Both the position numbers and the translations under genes were made by a program. A stretch of DNA of 64,000 bases, from contig NZ_JAXMOC010000009.1 in assembly GCF_034670125.1 (NCBI RefSeq), positions 50,410-114,409 on the forward strand. Direction: 5' to 3'. The DNA comes from Maricaulis sp034670125 (GTDB lineage Bacteria > Pseudomonadota > Alphaproteobacteria > Caulobacterales > Maricaulaceae). The notes below the pieces were generated by a model. It did no database searches and was not told the DNA's origin. It saw nothing but the letters and a program-made list of their open reading frames with translations. This document shows positions 52,059 through 62,681 of this stretch, in pieces; position 1 is the stretch's first letter, and every line of letters starts with the position of its first letter.

Positions 52059-55000
52059 ATGAATAATCGCCTGAAGCACTCGACCGCCATGTTCGTCGTC
52101 GCCAGCGCCGCGCTCTCTCTCGCGACCGCCGCCGGTTCGGCCCAGGACACTGTCGCAACTTCAAACGATATCAACGAAACGCTGCTCGAGCGCTTCGACG
52201 CGCGCGGGTGGAACCATCAACGGGTGCAAAGCGGTCGCTTCCACATTCCCGAAGACGCCTTCACCCTTCGCTTTGATCCGCGTCAGAGCGAAGCCCGCTC
52301 GATCGGCGCCATGTATGGCGACATCAACCCGTTCTACGGCGACATCAACCCCTTCTATGGTGACATCAACCCGTTCTACGGCGACATCTCGCCGTTTTGG
52401 GGCGACATCAATCCGTTCTGGGGCGACATCAATCCTTTCGGCGGCGATATCAATCCCTTCTACGGTGACATCAATCCGTTCTGGGGTGACATCAATCCCT
52501 TTGGTGGCGACATCAATCCCTTCTACCAGGACATCTCCCCCTTCTGGCGCGATGTTGGCCCGCTGTGGGGTGACATCAACGCATTCTGGGGTGACATCAA
52601 CCCGTTCGAGGATGATGCACCGGCCCAGTACGGCCAGGTCCTCAACGACCTCACGCAAGTGCTGGATCAGGCCGAAGCAGTATTCGGTGAACTGGTTGCC
52701 GATGCCTGGGATTGGGACGAGGACGGTTTTGATCTCGACGGCGACGGTGACGACGATGATGACGGCGATTCAGAGAAGGCCGCCAATGCCTTCCGTGACG
52801 GTTTTCTCCGCACCCTGTTCGAACGCTATGGCATCGATCCGGACAATCCGGAAAGCCTGTCCGAACTGGATGCCCGCGCGCGCTCGGAATTCTTCCTCGA
52901 CTTCTATGACGGGCTGATGTCCTTCGTCGAGGTCGACCGGGTTGACCATTGGATGGCGACCGTCAACTGGTCCCCGCGCCTGGCGCAACAGGCCAATGAA
53001 GGCAAGGGCGTCTATATCGGTGTGGTCGACTTTTCCCTGCCCCACGAACTCAACTTCCATCTTCAGGATGCTTTGGGCCTGGAAGACTATCTCGACGTCA
53101 ATCACGGCGTGGCCGTGGCCGGCCTGATGGTCGACGAACATGATGGCGAGCTGGGCATGGGCATGGCGCAGGATGCCAAGGTCACGGTCTACAACCCGTT
53201 TGATGACAGCCACAGCACCAGCTGGCGCGATGTCCGCGATGGCCTTCGCTATCTCTACGAGAAGCGCGAGGACACCCATATCATCAACATGTCCCTGGGC
53301 GTGTCCGGCTGGACCCTGCACGGAAACTGGGCTTCGATTTTCTCTCATCGCCGGGTGCGCCAACACACCGAGAACACGCTCTTTGTCCTCGCCGCCGGCA
53401 ATGACGGACTGGCGCAGACTGCCGATATCGACTGGACCAATGTGCCGGTGCTCGACAACCTGCTGGTTGTGGGATCGGTGTCTCCGAGCGGGGAAATCTC
53501 CTCCTTCTCCAATACACCGGGCACGGCCTGTCTGACGACCAACGGCACCTGCGAAGCCGGCAATCGCCTGATGGACCGTTTCCTGGTCGCACCCGGCGAA
53601 CTGATCCTGGTCAATGACGGCGAAGGCGGCCTGACCCGCATGTCCGGCACCTCCTTCTCGGCTCCGCTGGTCACGGGTGCGGCGGCACTGGTGATGAGCC
53701 GCTGGGAATGGCTGGAAGCCAGCGATGTCGCCGATGTCCTGCTGTGGTCGGCCCACGACCTCGGTGAGGAAGGCGTCGATGAGGTCTATGGCTGGGGTCT
53801 GCTCGACGTCGACGCCTCACTGTCGCCCTTCCGCGACCAGTCGCTCTACTATTATGTCGACAAGGACCAGGCCGAGGCAGTCGACGGCATGGCACTCGTC
53901 CTCGATCATGTCGACGTCAAGGCTGACGAAGACAATTCAGTCGCTGTCTTCCAGCGCCTCAACGACACATTCCGCGACTTCGAAATCCCGCTCAGCCAGC
54001 TGACCCAGCAATCGGGCCCGCTTGATGAGGCCGATGCGGCCGGCAATCTGGCCGAACGTGTCTACACTTGGGATGGCAATACGTCCTTCCGTGACACCGG
54101 CGACATGAGCCGGCTGATGAGCCAGCGCGGCAATTTCCGGATCCATGCCCTGATGTCCCGCAGCGATCCGCGTGATGTCCACACCGATGGTGCCCTGCCA
54201 TTCCAGGCCGGCCTCGTCATCGAAGACACCGAATCCGGTCGCCAGCTGCGCTTCGGTGCCGGTGAGGGCGCCCTGGCCCTGAACAGCCAGTCCGGATTTG
54301 GAATGTTCTCGGACCACCGTCCGGAAACCGGCGGCGTGAACCCGATCCTCGGCTTCGCATCCGGTGGCGCCTATGCCATGGCCGGACTGTCGATCTCCGA
54401 CAGCACGCGGGTCTCGTTCGGCTTCTCGTCCGGTCAGAGCGAGCGGGTCTGGACCAATCCGTTCACCGGTGAGGAAAACGACCTCATCCCGGGCATGGAT
54501 GACTATCGCTCACTCGCTTTTGTGACCGATATCCGCCACCAGCTGAACGACGCCGTCAGCCTGAACGCGACCTATACCCGCCTCGACGAGGCCACCGGCC
54601 TGCTTGGCGGCCAGGGTGCCGGCATGCTGTCGCTGTCCGGCGGCGCGACCACCAATGCGGTCACGTTCGGTGCCGATGCCGACCTGCCGGCAGCGCTCAC
54701 CCTGAGCGCCTCGGCCACGGTGTCCCATACGGCGGAGACGCGGTTCGACGGCAGTGCCCTTGCTCTGACCGACGCCCCGATCGCCACGGCCTTCCAGATC
54801 ACCGCCCGCCGCGACGGCGTGTTGGGATCGTCGGATGCCCTGCGCTTCAGCCTGATCCAGCCGCTGCATGTCGAAACCGGCAGCCTGCAGTACACGGCCG
54901 GCCGGGTCACCGACCGTGAAACCGGCGGTATCGGGATCACAACCCAGACCTGGCAGCTCGGCGGCGAACGCCCGCTGCAGGCCGAAATGCTCTACGCGAC

Positions 55001-55121
55001 GCCGCTTCTGGACGGGGCCGGCAATCTGAGCCTCTTCGGTCGGCTCGACCTCTCCGAGGGTCGTGAAGTCATTCAGGATCCGGCCCTGGTTTCCGGTGCC
55101 CGTTTCCACTTCACGTTCTGA
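52059..55121 (+). CDS. Subtilase (S8) autotransporter-like protein with GDINPF heptad repeats
   Basis: 1020 residues. Signal peptide ends near AAGSAQD. Residues 86-183 are 14 tandem heptads of the form [Y/W/G]GDINPF. An acidic Asp/Gly stretch (about 223-244: DEDGFDLDGDGDDDDDGDSE) may bind calcium. The protease domain spans about 305-590: catalytic Asp324 in GVVDFSLP, His349 in NHGVAVAGLM (not the usual HGTHVAG), an oxyanion region near FVLAAGNDG, and Ser532 in GTSFSAPLVTGAAAL. The last 300 residues form strand-rich sequence ending in GARFHFTF, an outer-membrane barrel signal. Inference: the protein delivers its protease to the surface. Own promoter, strong terminator. Confidence 0.88.
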   Translation: MNNRLKHSTAMFVVASAALSLATAAGSAQDTVATSNDINETLLERFDARGWNHQRVQSGRFHIPEDAFTLRFDPRQSEARSIGAMYGDINPFYGDINPFYGDINPFYGDISPFWGDINPFWGDINPFGGDINPFYGDINPFWGDINPFGGDINPFYQDISPFWRDVGPLWGDINAFWGDINPFEDDAPAQYGQVLNDLTQVLDQAEAVFGELVADAWDWDEDGFDLDGDGDDDDDGDSEKAANAFRDGFLRTLFERYGIDPDNPESLSELDARARSEFFLDFYDGLMSFVEVDRVDHWMATVNWSPRLAQQANEGKGVYIGVVDFSLPHELNFHLQDALGLEDYLDVNHGVAVAGLMVDEHDGELGMGMAQDAKVTVYNPFDDSHSTSWRDVRDGLRYLYEKREDTHIINMSLGVSGWTLHGNWASIFSHRRVRQHTENTLFVLAAGNDGLAQTADIDWTNVPVLDNLLVVGSVSPSGEISSFSNTPGTACLTTNGTCEAGNRLMDRFLVAPGELILVNDGEGGLTRMSGTSFSAPLVTGAAALVMSRWEWLEASDVADVLLWSAHDLGEEGVDEVYGWGLLDVDASLSPFRDQSLYYYVDKDQAEAVDGMALVLDHVDVKADEDNSVAVFQRLNDTFRDFEIPLSQLTQQSGPLDEADAAGNLAERVYTWDGNTSFRDTGDMSRLMSQRGNFRIHALMSRSDPRDVHTDGALPFQAGLVIEDTESGRQLRFGAGEGALALNSQSGFGMFSDHRPETGGVNPILGFASGGAYAMAGLSISDSTRVSFGFSSGQSERVWTNPFTGEENDLIPGMDDYRSLAFVTDIRHQLNDAVSLNATYTRLDEATGLLGGQGAGMLSLSGGATTNAVTFGADADLPAALTLSASATVSHTAETRFDGSALALTDAPIATAFQITARRDGVLGSSDALRFSLIQPLHVETGSLQYTAGRVTDRETGGIGITTQTWQLGGERPLQAEMLYATPLLDGAGNLSLFGRLDLSEGREVIQDPALVSGARFHFTF
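52314..52607 (+). repeat. 14 tandem 21-bp coding repeats (GDINPF heptads)
   Basis: The DNA repeats with period 21 (GGCGACATCAACCCGTTCTA-like). Units vary at the first residue (Tyr, Trp, Gly) and drift near the C-terminal end (YQDISPF, WRDVGPL, WGDINAF). No spacers between units, so it is not a CRISPR array. Confidence 0.92.
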
Positions 55122-55146
55122 TCATCCCGCCATCCACTGGCGATCT

Positions 55147-55181
55147 GGCCGCCGCTCCCCGGAGCGGCGGCCCTTTTTTTT
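55147..55181 (+). terminator. Rho-independent terminator of the subtilase gene
   Basis: 11-bp stem GGCCGCCGCTC / GAGCGGCGGCC with a 4-nt loop and nine T, 26 bp past the stop. Confidence 0.93.
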
Positions 55182-55234
55182 AATGTCGCAGGAACCGGAT
55201 TGCACCGCAGCCCAGGGCGCACCATCCTGATCGC

Positions 55235-55870
55235 ATGACCCGTCCCTCACCGCTCCGGAACCGCGTTGCCCCCACCGGTGACATCTGCACCCATACCGCC
55301 CGGGGCACGCTGATGGGCAATCGCGGCATCCTGCATGATGCCCGCCACCAGCTGGGCACCGCCCGCTGGAAGCACCAGGCCTGGGTGACCTGCACCCTCG
55401 CCTTCAAGGCGCGCCGCCGCGAACTGATGGCGCCGGGCAATTATACCGAGCTCTTCTTCACCGACGAAGCCGTCGCCCTCGCCGCCGGACACCGACCCTG
55501 CGCCGAATGCCGCCGGGCGGATTTCAACCGCTTTCGCGCTGCGTTCGCGAGCGCGCATCCCGACCTGCCCAACCCCGTCCGCGCGGCTGACATGGACCGT
55601 CTGATGCACAAGGCGCGGGTCCATTCGCGGTCGCGGGCGCAGGTGACGCATGAAGCGAAGCTGGCGGATCTGCCGGAGGCCGTGTTCTTCCGGGCGTCTG
55701 AAAACGGCCCGCCGCTGGTACGCTGGCGGGGCAAGGTCTGGGCCTGGTCGTTCGCGGGCTATTCAGCGGGACCAGAGACCCTGCCGGAGCGGGTAGAAGT
55801 ACTCACGCCAGAGCCAACGGTGAAGGCGATTGCAGCGGGTTATGTGCCGGTGTGCGCTGCAACTGAATGA
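55235..55870 (+). CDS. Conserved hypothetical protein with Cys-x2-Cys motif
   Basis: 211 residues from ATG 55235. The N-terminal half is basic with TGDICTHTARGTLMGNRGILHD and WVTCTLAFKARRRE. The middle carries HRPCAECRRADFNRFRAAF, a possible metal- or nucleic-acid-binding element that recalls Ada-type zinc sites. The C-terminal half is strand-rich (FFRASENGPPLVRWRGKVWAWSFAGY). Similar proteins exist in related alphaproteobacteria as far as I recall, without known function. It follows a strong terminator, so it has its own promoter in only about 50 bp. Confidence 0.65.
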   Translation: MTRPSPLRNRVAPTGDICTHTARGTLMGNRGILHDARHQLGTARWKHQAWVTCTLAFKARRRELMAPGNYTELFFTDEAVALAAGHRPCAECRRADFNRFRAAFASAHPDLPNPVRAADMDRLMHKARVHSRSRAQVTHEAKLADLPEAVFFRASENGPPLVRWRGKVWAWSFAGYSAGPETLPERVEVLTPEPTVKAIAAGYVPVCAATE

Positions 55871-55880
55871 ACACCATTCC

Positions 55881-55926
55881 CACCGTCATCCCACGGTGAC
55901 CTCGTCGCGACCGTGGGATGACGGTG
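55881..55926. repeat. Palindromic repeat (CACCGTCATCCCACGGT arms)
   Basis: Perfect 17-bp inverted repeat with a 12-bp loop; same arm sequence as the cruciform at 18911-19024. Confidence 0.75.
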
Positions 55927-55994
55927 GAGAAGGAGACTTATCGGAACTCGGCGCCTCGCGCGGAACTACCCATAAACCGCTTGTCAGCCAGCAG

Positions 55995-56074
55995 GCGCTA
56001 TCCGGTTTTCAAGCTCAAGGGTGAAACCGCGAAGCGGCGCGTACGCGCCCTTGACCTTGAAAACCGGATAGCGC
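55995..56074. repeat. Dispersed palindromic element, copy 2
   Basis: 27-bp inverted repeat with one mismatch: arm 1 at 55995-56021 (GCGCTATCCGGTTTTCAAGC...) and arm 2 at 56048-56074, with a 26-bp loop rich in CGC. Related to 18774-18845. Not clearly a terminator, since no T run follows. Confidence 0.65.
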
Positions 56075-56134
56075 GAACTCTCGGCAAGCGATGTATGGCT
56101 CGGAGTGCGCGAGCGCCCCGCGTCCATGCCCTAC

Positions 56135-57070
56135 TCACAACTCATCCACCGAATGCTCATGCACCCGCGCTTCGGCCTTGAGCCAGGCAATGAAGGCCTG
56201 GGCGTCCGGGCTCAGGGGCCGGTTGCGGGCCGTAACGATGTGATAGGCCGAGCGGACCGGCGTCGTGCCGTCGGCGAACAACGCCACGAGGCGTCCCGAA
56301 GCGAGATCGTTCTGCACCAGGGCCCGCTTGGCCAGGGCCACACCACGGCCGGCGACGGCGGCATCGATGACCAGCGCGGACTGGTTGAACCGCACACCAC
56401 CGGCGACATCAACACCCCGCGCATTGCGGGCCTTCAGCCAGGAGGCCCAATCGGCGCCATCAACCTCGGTTTCCGGTGAGGCGTCATGCAACAGCGTCTG
56501 GCCCCGCAGGTCATGGGCGCGGATGAGCGCGGGACCGTCTCGCAGGAGGTCAGGCGAACAGACCGGCAGCACTTCCTCCGCCAACAGCCGCTCTTCATTC
56601 AGCGTCATGTCGCCACCGGGCCCGTAGCGGATGCCCAGATCGGCGGCACCGGCCGCCAGATCGACCCGTTCCGAGGTGGCCGCAATCCAGACTTCAACGC
56701 CCGGCACTTCTTCCTGAAAGCGGAACAGGCGCGGCGCCAGCCACTTGCCGGCGAATGAGGGCGCGACCGAGACCGTCAGCGCGCGGCGATGGACCGGTTG
56801 GCGCATCGCGGAGACGGCGCGTTCCAGGGTTTCGAAAGCTTCCGACGTCACGCCCGCCGCGGCGCGACCGGCCTCGGTCAGCACCAGACCGCGCCCCTGC
56901 CGGACAAAAAGCGGGGCCCCGACATGCTCTTCCAGCTGCCGGATCTGCTGGCTGATCGCGCCGGGCGTCACCGCCAGCTCGTCGGCGGCGCGGGCGAAAC
57001 TTTCAAGCCTCGCAGCAGCCTCGAAGGCACGCAGGGCATTGAGCGGCGGAAGGCGGGATGTCTGGACCAT
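56135..57070 (-). CDS. LysR-family regulator, GcvA-like
   Basis: 311 residues. The N-terminal winged helix (RLPPLNALRAFEAAARLESFARAADELAVTPGAISQQIRQLEEHVG) is of the GcvA/AmpR type, followed by a two-lobe effector domain (about 95-300). Divergent from the cysG-cysI-cysH-cysK operon across a 110-bp gap. Regulation of that operon is a reasonable guess by position, although CysB-type regulators usually belong to another LysR branch. A palindrome 10 bp upstream of its start may be an autoregulatory site. Confidence 0.85.
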   Translation of the reverse strand: MVQTSRLPPLNALRAFEAAARLESFARAADELAVTPGAISQQIRQLEEHVGAPLFVRQGRGLVLTEAGRAAAGVTSEAFETLERAVSAMRQPVHRRALTVSVAPSFAGKWLAPRLFRFQEEVPGVEVWIAATSERVDLAAGAADLGIRYGPGGDMTLNEERLLAEEVLPVCSPDLLRDGPALIRAHDLRGQTLLHDASPETEVDGADWASWLKARNARGVDVAGGVRFNQSALVIDAAVAGRGVALAKRALVQNDLASGRLVALFADGTTPVRSAYHIVTARNRPLSPDAQAFIAWLKAEARVHEHSVDEL

Positions 57071-57079
57071 GGAATGAGT

Positions 57080-57092
57080 TTAGATTTTCTAA
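57080..57092. promoter_or_regulatory. Palindrome in the LysR / cys intergenic region
   Basis: TTAGA-TTT-TCTAA, 13 bp, starting 10 bp upstream of the LysR start codon and about 90 bp from cysG. It has the T-N11-A form of LysR binding sites. Confidence 0.35.
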
Positions 57093-57180
57093 CGTGAAAA
57101 GCCAATAATCGTCGTTTGTAATCACTGCATCGAATAGAAATATTGAAGCCGTCGCGCCACGAAGGCGCAGGAACGGACGA

Positions 57181-58581
57181 GTGACCATGCGTGTTTTCCC
57201 TGCCTCCATTCCCCTAGATGGACAGACGGTGATCGTTGTCGGGCATGGCCCGATGGCCGAGCCAAAAGCACGCCTGTTTGCGTCTTCCCCAGCCCGGTTG
57301 CTTTGGTTCACCGGTGAGTCCAGCGATCCTGTTGCTTCGGATATTGCCCAATATGCGAAGATCATCCGCCGTGTGCCGACGCGGCGGGACTTTCGTGGCG
57401 CGACATTGATTTTCCTCGCCGGTGGCGAGACCCATGAGCTCGACAAGCTGGCCCGTTGGGGCCGCAGCCAGGGCGCGATGGTCAATATCGTCGACAGCCC
57501 GGCCGCCTCCGACTTCCAGACCCCGGCCATTGTCGACCGCGACGGCATCGTTGTCTCGATTGCATCCGGCGGGGCGGCCCCCGTTCTCTCCGTCGACATC
57601 CGCGCCGCAATCGAACAGGTCCTGCCGGCGCGTATCGGCCTCATCGCCGATCTCGCCCGCGAGCTGCGCGGCACGGTGAAGTCGGTCTTCGACAAGTTTG
57701 ATGACCGCCGCGCCTTCTGGGAACGCGCCCTGCGCGGCAAGGCCCGCGACCTCGCGCTGGCCGGCGACAGGTCCGGCGCCCGCCGCGAGATGCTGCGCGA
57801 GCTGAACGGCGAGACCGGACCCCGCGACGGGATCGTCCATCTGGTCGGCGCCGGTCCGGGCGATCCCGACCTTCTGACCCTCAAGGCCGCCCGCCTGCTG
57901 CGCGAAGCCGATGTGATCGTGCATGACCGCCTCGTTTCGCAAGGCGTGATGGAACTGGCCCGCCGCGACGCGCTGCGCATCGATGTCGGCAAGACCAAGG
58001 GCCACCACCCGGTGCCGCAGGAGCAGATCGGCAATATTCTGGTCCGCGAGGCCCGCAAGGGTCAGCGCGTGGTCCGCATCAAGGGCGGCGACCCGTTTGT
58101 CTTCGGGCGCGGCGGCGAAGAGCTGGATGTGGTCCGCGCCGCCGGGATCGCGGTCGAGGTCACCCCTGGCATCACGGCCGCTGTCGCCTGCGCCGCCTCA
58201 GCCGGCATCCCGCTGACCCATCGCGACCATGCCCAGTCGGTCACCTTTGCTTCCGGCGTCGTCAAGCAGGACGGGCCGGACGCCGATTACCGCACCCTGT
58301 CCGCCGCCAATTCAACGACGGTTTTCTACATGGGGGTCGGCGCCGCGCCGGATATCCAGGCGAAGATGGTTGCGGCCGGACGGGATCCCTCCACCCCGGT
58401 CGCCCTCATAGAGAACGGCACGCTGGACACGGAGCGCCGGGTTTACGGGACGCTCGGCGATCTCGCCGGGCTGGTCACGCGTGAAGCCATATGCGGACCC
58501 ACCATCATGATTGTCGGCGAAGTCGCCGGCACTGCCATCAGCCAAGTCGCCGCAACAATCGGCCAGGAGCAATTCGCATGA
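57181..58581 (+). CDS. cysG: Siroheme synthase (CysG: methyltransferase, dehydrogenase, ferrochelatase)
   Basis: 466 residues from GTG 57181 (AGGAA about seven bases before; ATG 57187 also possible). N-terminal CysG_N Rossmann domain (VIVVGHGPMAEPKARLF, 1-115) for NAD-dependent oxidation and iron insertion, a helical dimerisation part (to about 205) and the uroporphyrinogen-III methyltransferase domain (215-460: VHLVGAGPGDPDLLTLKAARLL, GDPFVFGRGGEE, TPGITAAVACAASAGIPLTHRD). Makes the siroheme needed by the sulfite reductase encoded two genes later. Overlaps the next gene by ATGA. Confidence 0.94.
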   Translation: MTMRVFPASIPLDGQTVIVVGHGPMAEPKARLFASSPARLLWFTGESSDPVASDIAQYAKIIRRVPTRRDFRGATLIFLAGGETHELDKLARWGRSQGAMVNIVDSPAASDFQTPAIVDRDGIVVSIASGGAAPVLSVDIRAAIEQVLPARIGLIADLARELRGTVKSVFDKFDDRRAFWERALRGKARDLALAGDRSGARREMLRELNGETGPRDGIVHLVGAGPGDPDLLTLKAARLLREADVIVHDRLVSQGVMELARRDALRIDVGKTKGHHPVPQEQIGNILVREARKGQRVVRIKGGDPFVFGRGGEELDVVRAAGIAVEVTPGITAAVACAASAGIPLTHRDHAQSVTFASGVVKQDGPDADYRTLSAANSTTVFYMGVGAAPDIQAKMVAAGRDPSTPVALIENGTLDTERRVYGTLGDLAGLVTREAICGPTIMIVGEVAGTAISQVAATIGQEQFA

Positions 58582-58853
58582 AGGCCGTCACCGCCAACCG
58601 CCTCACCGATGGCCGCGTGATCTATCGCACCGCGACGGGTCAGTGGACCACCGAGCTCGCCGAGGCCGCCCGCCTCGATGACGACCAGGCCGACGCCACG
58701 CTGGAGATCGCCTCGGACGAAAGCCAAATCGCTGTCGGCGCCTATCTCATCGAACTCGAGGAAGACCGGCCCGGCGGTCAGAAATGGCGCCGCGAGAGCA
58801 TCCGACTTTCCGGTCCCACGACCGGATCCACCCACGCCCAAGCGACGGCCTGA
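58578..58853 (+). CDS. DUF2849 protein
   Basis: 91 residues. Typical small alphaproteobacterial protein found between cysG and the sulfite reductase gene; opens MKAVTANRLTDGRVIYRT, continues with WTTELAEAARLDDDQADATL and VGAYLIELEED. Function unknown; the fixed position suggests a role in sulfite reduction or siroheme delivery. Overlaps cysG by four bases and ends 3 bp before cysI. Confidence 0.85.
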   Translation: MKAVTANRLTDGRVIYRTATGQWTTELAEAARLDDDQADATLEIASDESQIAVGAYLIELEEDRPGGQKWRRESIRLSGPTTGSTHAQATA

Positions 58854-58856
58854 GCC

Positions 58857-60480
<1,624 letters not shown>

Positions 60481-60494
<14 letters not shown>

Positions 60495-61590
60495 TCGCAA
60501 GGACGACACCCGCCCCATCATCGACGCCCAACTGGCCGCCGGTGGCGGACAGATCGTGGAACTGGCCGGTGATGCCGACTGGCGCCAGGCGAAGGCCGAG
60601 ATCGCCGGCGCCGTCCGTGTCGACATCCGCTTTCCCAAATTCAGTGATGGCCGTGGCTTCACCCTGGCCACCCAATTGCGCCAGCGCGTCGGATATGCCG
60701 GCAAGCTGCGTGCGGTCGGCGATCTCATCCCCGATCAGGCCCAGCACCTGATCCGCGTCGGCTTTGACGATGTCGATCCGGATCGCAAGGGTCTGGACGC
60801 CGACTGGGCCCGCGCCCGCACGCGCTTTACCCACGCGTATCAACCGGGACGGGGCAATGTGACGCCGCTCTTCCGACATCGTCACAGGCGGCCGGAGGAC
60901 GATCTCGCCGCGCTGAATGCCCGCTATCGCGACATGTCCCCACCGGACATTTTGCGCGATGCCATCAAGAATGAGTGGATTGGCAAGATCGCCATCATGT
61001 CGTCCTTCGGGGCCGAAGCGGCTGTCGGCCTGCACATGATCGCACAGATCGATCCGGCGACCCCGGTCATTTTTCTCGATACCGGCCGCCTGTTTGCCCA
61101 AACGGAACAGTATCAGCGCCAGCTCACTGATCAGCTCGGTCTGACAAATCTCCGCCTCCTGAAGCCGGACGCCGAAGCGGTGGCAGAAGTGGACGGCGAC
61201 GAACGCTTGTGGCGTCGAAATCCCGACGCCTGCTGCGCCTTGCGCAAGGTGCGCCCGCTGGACGAAATCATCGGCGATTACGACGCCCTGATCACCGGCC
61301 GCAAACGCTTCCACGGTGGTGGCCGCATGGCGCTGCCCGTCGTCGAGCGCATCAATGGCCGCGTCCGGATCAATCCGCTCGCCAATTGGGACGCGACCGC
61401 CATCGAGGACTATTTCCAGCGCTTCGATTTGCCGCGACACCCGCTGACCGATATGGGGTATGCCTCGATCGGGTGCTGGACCTGCACGGCACCGGTTCAG
61501 GCCGATGGCGACATCCGCTCCGGTCGCTGGCTTGGCCAGACCAAGACCGAATGCGGAATCCACACCCCGGCCCAAGTTGCGGCTGAATAA
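60481..61590 (+). CDS. cysH: Fused DUF934 - APS reductase (CysH)
   Basis: 369 residues from ATG 60481 with AAGGAGG upstream. Residues 1-135 are a DUF934 domain (VRVDIRFPKFSDGRGFTLATQLRQR), which in many relatives is a separate small gene next to cysH. Residues about 140-369 are a PP-loop reductase: SSFGAEAAVGL (pyrophosphate loop), TGRLF, and the ECGIH catalytic Cys358. The pairs CC (251-252) and CxxC (332-335) ligate a [4Fe-4S] cluster, which marks adenylylsulfate (APS), not PAPS, as substrate. Produces sulfite for CysI. Confidence 0.93.
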
Positions 61591-61615
61591 GAAAACTGAC
61601 GAAAGGACACTGCCC

Positions 61616-62638
61616 GTGTCTGCCAAACATGTGCTTGACCTGATCGGCAACACCCCGCTGATCCGGCTGGATGGTCCGTCCGACGCGACCGGTTGCGAAA
61701 TCCTCGGCAAGGCCGAATTCCTCAATCCGGGCGGCTCCGTGAAAGACCGCGCCGCGCTCAATATTGTCCGCGAAGCGGAAGCCGACGGGTCGCTCAAGCC
61801 CGGCGGCTCCATCGTCGAGGGGACAGCCGGCAATACCGGTATCGGCCTCGCCCTGGTGGGCGGCGCGCTGGGCTATGACGTCATCATCGTCATGCCGCGC
61901 ACCCAGTCGGAAGAGAAGAAAGCGGCCATTCGCTCCTTTGGTGCCCGCCTGATCGAGGTCGACGCGGCCCCCTTCTCAAGCCCCAATCATTTCGTCCATT
62001 ATTCGCGCCGCCTCGCCGAGGAGCTCAATGAGAGCCAGCCCAAGGGCGCGATCTGGGCCAACCAGTTCGACAATCTCGCCAACAAGCGTGCCCACGCGCT
62101 GACCACCGGCCCGGAAATCTGGCAGCAGACGGGCGGCGATATTGACGGTTTCATCTGTGCGGTCGGTTCCGGCGGCACGCTGGCCGGCGTCGCCGAAGCC
62201 CTGCGCGCCCAAAAGCCCGATATCGCCATTGGTGCGGCGGACCCGGCCGGGGCGGCGCTCTATAATTACTACACCAAGGGTGAGCTGAAAGGCGAAGGTT
62301 CGTCGATCACCGAAGGCATTGGCGTCAACCGCATCACCGGCAATCTGGAAGGCCTCGCGGTCGACCATGTCTACCGGATCGAAGACGCCGAAATGCTGCC
62401 CATCCTGTTTGGCCTGGTGAAGACGGAAGGCCTGTCCCTGGGCGGTTCGGCCGGCATCAATATCGCCGGCGCCATCCGTCTGGCGCGTGATCTGGGGCCC
62501 GGCAAAACCATCGTCACCATGTTGTGTGACAGTGGTGCCCGCTATGCCGGCAAGCTGTTCAACCCGGACTTCCTGTCGTCGCGGGGCTTGCCTGTTCCGC
62601 CTTGGGCCGATACCGAAGCGCCGCGCGTGACGGCCTGA
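61616..62638 (+). CDS. cysK: Cysteine synthase A
   Basis: 340 residues from GTG 61616 (AAGGAC nine bases upstream). PLP enzyme that joins O-acetylserine and sulfide. PLP lysine in PGGSVKDRAA (near 42), phosphate-binding GTAGNTGIGLA, GSGGTLAGVAEAL, and a C-terminal serine near SGARY. It belongs to the longer class, with an additional segment (YNYYTKGELKGEGSSITEGIGVNRIT), similar to CysK forms of alphaproteobacteria. 25 bp after cysH; completes the pathway from sulfite to cysteine. Confidence 0.92.
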   Translation: MSAKHVLDLIGNTPLIRLDGPSDATGCEILGKAEFLNPGGSVKDRAALNIVREAEADGSLKPGGSIVEGTAGNTGIGLALVGGALGYDVIIVMPRTQSEEKKAAIRSFGARLIEVDAAPFSSPNHFVHYSRRLAEELNESQPKGAIWANQFDNLANKRAHALTTGPEIWQQTGGDIDGFICAVGSGGTLAGVAEALRAQKPDIAIGAADPAGAALYNYYTKGELKGEGSSITEGIGVNRITGNLEGLAVDHVYRIEDAEMLPILFGLVKTEGLSLGGSAGINIAGAIRLARDLGPGKTIVTMLCDSGARYAGKLFNPDFLSSRGLPVPPWADTEAPRVTA

Positions 62639-62681
62639 CGCTTCGCCCCGACAGACCCCACCCGAAACCGAGTACGAGACC

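Noticed and set aside
52314..52607. CRISPR-like regular repeats
   Set aside because: Period is 21 bp without spacers, in frame with a long gene and encoding heptapeptides.
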